Shown here piece by piece: positions 45,067 to 46,557 of a stretch of 46,557 nucleotides of DNA. The stretch lies in NCBI RefSeq assembly GCF_001311135.1, contig NZ_BBAG01000023.1:1-46557 (forward strand), written 5' to 3'. This stretch comes from Secundilactobacillus paracollinoides DSM 15502 = JCM 11969 (GTDB lineage Bacteria; Bacillota; Bacilli; Lactobacillales; Lactobacillaceae). The translations under genes were made by a program, and so were the position numbers. Each line of letters starts with the position of its first letter. Positions within the stretch are counted from its first letter, which is position 1. The notes under the pieces were generated by a model, which saw only the letters and a program-made list of their open reading frames with translations, was not told the origin of the DNA and did no database searches.

Positions 45067-45564
45067 TTATGAATAGTTTGACAAGCGGTTGATCGTTGCT
45101 TCATCCGTTAGCAGTGCCTGACGTGCCGTCGTGTACTGCTGAAGCGGAACCTTCAACGACTCATGGTGGCGACTCGCGCGGTCCACGTCCTGAGCAACCG
45201 TTACCAGCTCATCACAATCGTAGACAGCGGCTGTTCCGACCGTAATATTGTGGCCACGATAATCCTCAAAGTAATCGATCACGGCTTCACGCTCGTGGCT
45301 ATAGTCATCCAGGTCATCGCCTAGACTTGCTGGCACCTGACTGTGATTGCTGGCATCGGCCACCAGCTGGTCGGTCGTTTGCATCGTTTTATTGAAGTTC
45401 GGCAACACCCATTGGCGCAACTTAATGCCATCAATATCACCGTGGGGGCGCTGTTGATGCTCATTTTGCTGATTAGCTGCGCCTGATGTATGCGGCGCAT
45501 GACAGCCCGTTAAACTCAGCATTAATAGCGCAGCCACCAGCCAGTTTCCTCTTCTCATTCTCAT
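45067..45564 (-). CDS. putative lipoprotein
   Basis: A 165-residue exported protein with a lipobox: MRMRRGNWLVAALLMLSLTGC, Cys at 21, so lipidation and anchoring at the outer membrane face is expected. The mature part begins with a disordered His/Gln/Asn-rich stretch (HAPHTSGAANQQNEHQQRPHGD), then a helical domain (RQWVLPNFNKTMQTTDQLVADAS..., TTARQALLTDEATINRLSNY). I do not recognise the family. The gene lies upstream of folB with its own start, about 70 bases away, and is probably separate from the fol operon. Confidence 0.85.
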   Translation of the reverse strand: MRMRRGNWLVAALLMLSLTGCHAPHTSGAANQQNEHQQRPHGDIDGIKLRQWVLPNFNKTMQTTDQLVADASNHSQVPASLGDDLDDYSHEREAVIDYFEDYRGHNITVGTAAVYDCDELVTVAQDVDRASRHHESLKVPLQQYTTARQALLTDEATINRLSNYS

Positions 45565-45714
45565 TGCCCCTGCGTTCTCTAGTGGTAAATCTTAGCCTTA
45601 ATGATACCAGATTTAATGCGGTATCGTTGGGAATTCATGGCTAAATTATTAAAAGCCCATGCCATTTTTCATAAATCATTGGTACACTGTTTATTAAAAG
45701 AAGGGATGATGAGT

Positions 45715-46217
45715 TTGAATAACAAAAACTTTAAGTACCCAGACACCGCCGCCTACAAATTCATGGTGGATTATTTTGAATCAAAAGCCATTCATATTGA
45801 AGACATTGCTGACATCACCTATTCGATGCAGCTGAAATACGAGCCGGAACTGACCCGGCCAGAAGCCGTCGACGCCGTGATCGACGTGCTCCACAAACGG
45901 GAAGTTATGAACAACGCCATGGTCGGCATCGCGCTGGACCAACTGGCAACGACCCGCCAGCTCCCAGAACCGCTGCAGTCCATCGTGGAAAACGACTCAG
46001 GCGTGTTCGGCGTCGATGAACTCCTAGCAGAAGGTGGTATCTCAGGGATATACGGCAAGATCGCTTCAACCAACTTCGGCTACCTGGACCGCGAAAAACA
46101 AGGCATCCTGAAGGAATTAGATACGGTTAAAGACGAAGGCGTCAATACGTTCCTGGATGACATCATGCTGCGGTGGCTGCGGCGGCAGGGGCTAAGATTG
46201 CGCATAAGTATGCGTAG
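45715..46217 (+). CDS. pgpA: phosphatidylglycerophosphatase A family protein (C-terminal frameshift)
   Basis: A protein of the PgpA/YutG family of about 167 residues, associated with dephosphorylation of phosphatidylglycerophosphate. YKFMVDYFESKAIHIEDIADI is the N-terminal helix region, GVFGVDELLAEGG is a conserved acidic loop, and SNFGYLDREKQGI-like TNFGYLDREKQG follows. The frame shifts near 46168 (DDIM lost base); the repaired tail is AAVAAAAGAKIAHKYA, stopping with TAG at 46215, which is also the first three bases of a family C repeat. The plain open frame runs on spuriously to 46347 through that repeat. The start is taken as TTG 45715 after AGAAGGG. ATG at 45706 or 45709 is possible. Confidence 0.85.
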
Positions 46218-46342
46218 AGTGCGGAAGGAGGCGTTTAAGGGGCGGAGCATAAGCCAACTCTGGCAGAAAATCCCGTTCCTGGATTTTTTGCCAGAGTTGG
46301 CTTATGCAGTAGCCCCTTGCCTCCTGGAGCACGTTTCAGCTA
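46215..46342. repeat. family C long hairpin on the pgpA stop codon
   Basis: TAGAGTGCGGAAGGAGGC to GCCTCCTGGAGCACG, with core ATAAGCCAACTCTGGCA/TGCCAGAGTTGGCTTAT. Its first bases are the pgpA stop. Confidence 0.85.
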
Positions 46343-46483
46343 TATGAGGGCAGCGAGCCTGCCCCAGAAAATTTTCCAAACATAAACCAACAAACCATAA
46401 ACTCCCACAAGTGTACCAACACTAGCCTAAGATATATAAGTCTTATTTCTTAACGTGTATGATAGGGAATACCTATAACCGTA

Positions 46484-46532
46484 CAAAAACAAGCGTCACC
46501 GGAAATGGTATCCAGGTGACGCTTGTTTTTTT
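46484..46532 (+). terminator. intrinsic terminator near the window end
   Basis: CAAGCGTCACC pairs with GGTGACGCTTG, followed by seven Ts. No gene is evident at 46343-46484, although TATGAT at 46458-46463 could start a short transcript. Confidence 0.75.
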
Positions 46533-46557
46533 GCGGCTATTTAATTTTTAAATCGAA

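Noticed and set aside
46215..46347. C-terminal 44 residues of the long open frame of the pgpA gene
   Set aside because: They come from reading through a frameshift into a family C repeat; the shifted frame ends in a normal family C-terminus at 46217.

Overview
The window looks like a chromosomal segment of a Lactobacillaceae bacterium (a Lactiplantibacillus/Secundilactobacillus/Levilactobacillus-like relative). The reasons are the folB-folK-folE-folC-HAM1-folP gene order, Hsp20 genes with CIRCE operators, cre-like sites on fermentation genes, frequent TTG starts with strong GGAGG-type ribosome binding sites, and an AdhE plus 1,3-propanediol-dehydrogenase style redox metabolism. The species cannot be named from the sequence alone.

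Layout. 1-7300: AdhE, a DUF1836-type regulator, a CtpE-like P-type ATPase and an aldo/keto reductase. 8000-13060: two Hsp20 chaperones under CIRCE control, a MarR-rhodanese pair, a TetR gene divergent from an alpha/beta hydrolase, and a TVP38-family membrane protein. 13430-19640: a DhaT-like iron alcohol dehydrogenase, a small acidic protein, a CNNM/CorC-like membrane protein, and a MocR regulator divergent from a LysE exporter. 20220-26580: TetR with nrdI-nitroreductase, IclR, two MFS transporters and a MarR. 27120-32700: a small unknown gene, an MFS transporter, a quinone-oxidoreductase-like enzyme, an RHH-like protein with an SPFH protein, and a secreted Ig-like protein. 33330-39820: an aromatic amino acid operon on the minus strand, read as leader peptide, MFS-chorismate mutase fusion, aroC, aroA, tyrA, aroK and a small gene. 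40460-45000: the folate operon. 45067-46217: a lipoprotein and pgpA. The aromatic and folate operons share the chorismate branch point, because chorismate also feeds p-aminobenzoate, the substrate of FolP.

The most notable finding is a Tyr/Phe-rich leader peptide (NAYYYGYYFS at its C-terminus) ahead of the aro operon. It is followed by a set of competing hairpins and an intrinsic terminator, the arrangement of ribosome-mediated attenuation. The first structural gene behind it fuses an MFS transporter to a chorismate mutase that keeps the expected catalytic residues.

The second notable feature is a dense set of interspersed palindromic repeats. Family B (about 260 bp, seven full copies plus fragments) folds as a two-armed cloverleaf with compensatory base changes between copies. 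It often follows a second structured element, family A, at a fixed distance, giving a composite of up to about 560 bp bounded by CCGTTGC/GCAACGG ends. Family C (about 110-120 bp long hairpins) sits directly on gene 3' ends, and in at least six cases the TAG stop codon is part of the repeat terminus.

A caution: about fifteen otherwise normal genes carry single-base frameshifts, or in one case an in-frame stop, and the missing base can often be guessed. The lesions hit core genes such as folP, folC, aroA and pgpA, so sequencing or assembly error is more likely than gene decay. I give corrected extents for these genes. I label as pseudogene those with two or more lesions or an in-frame stop.
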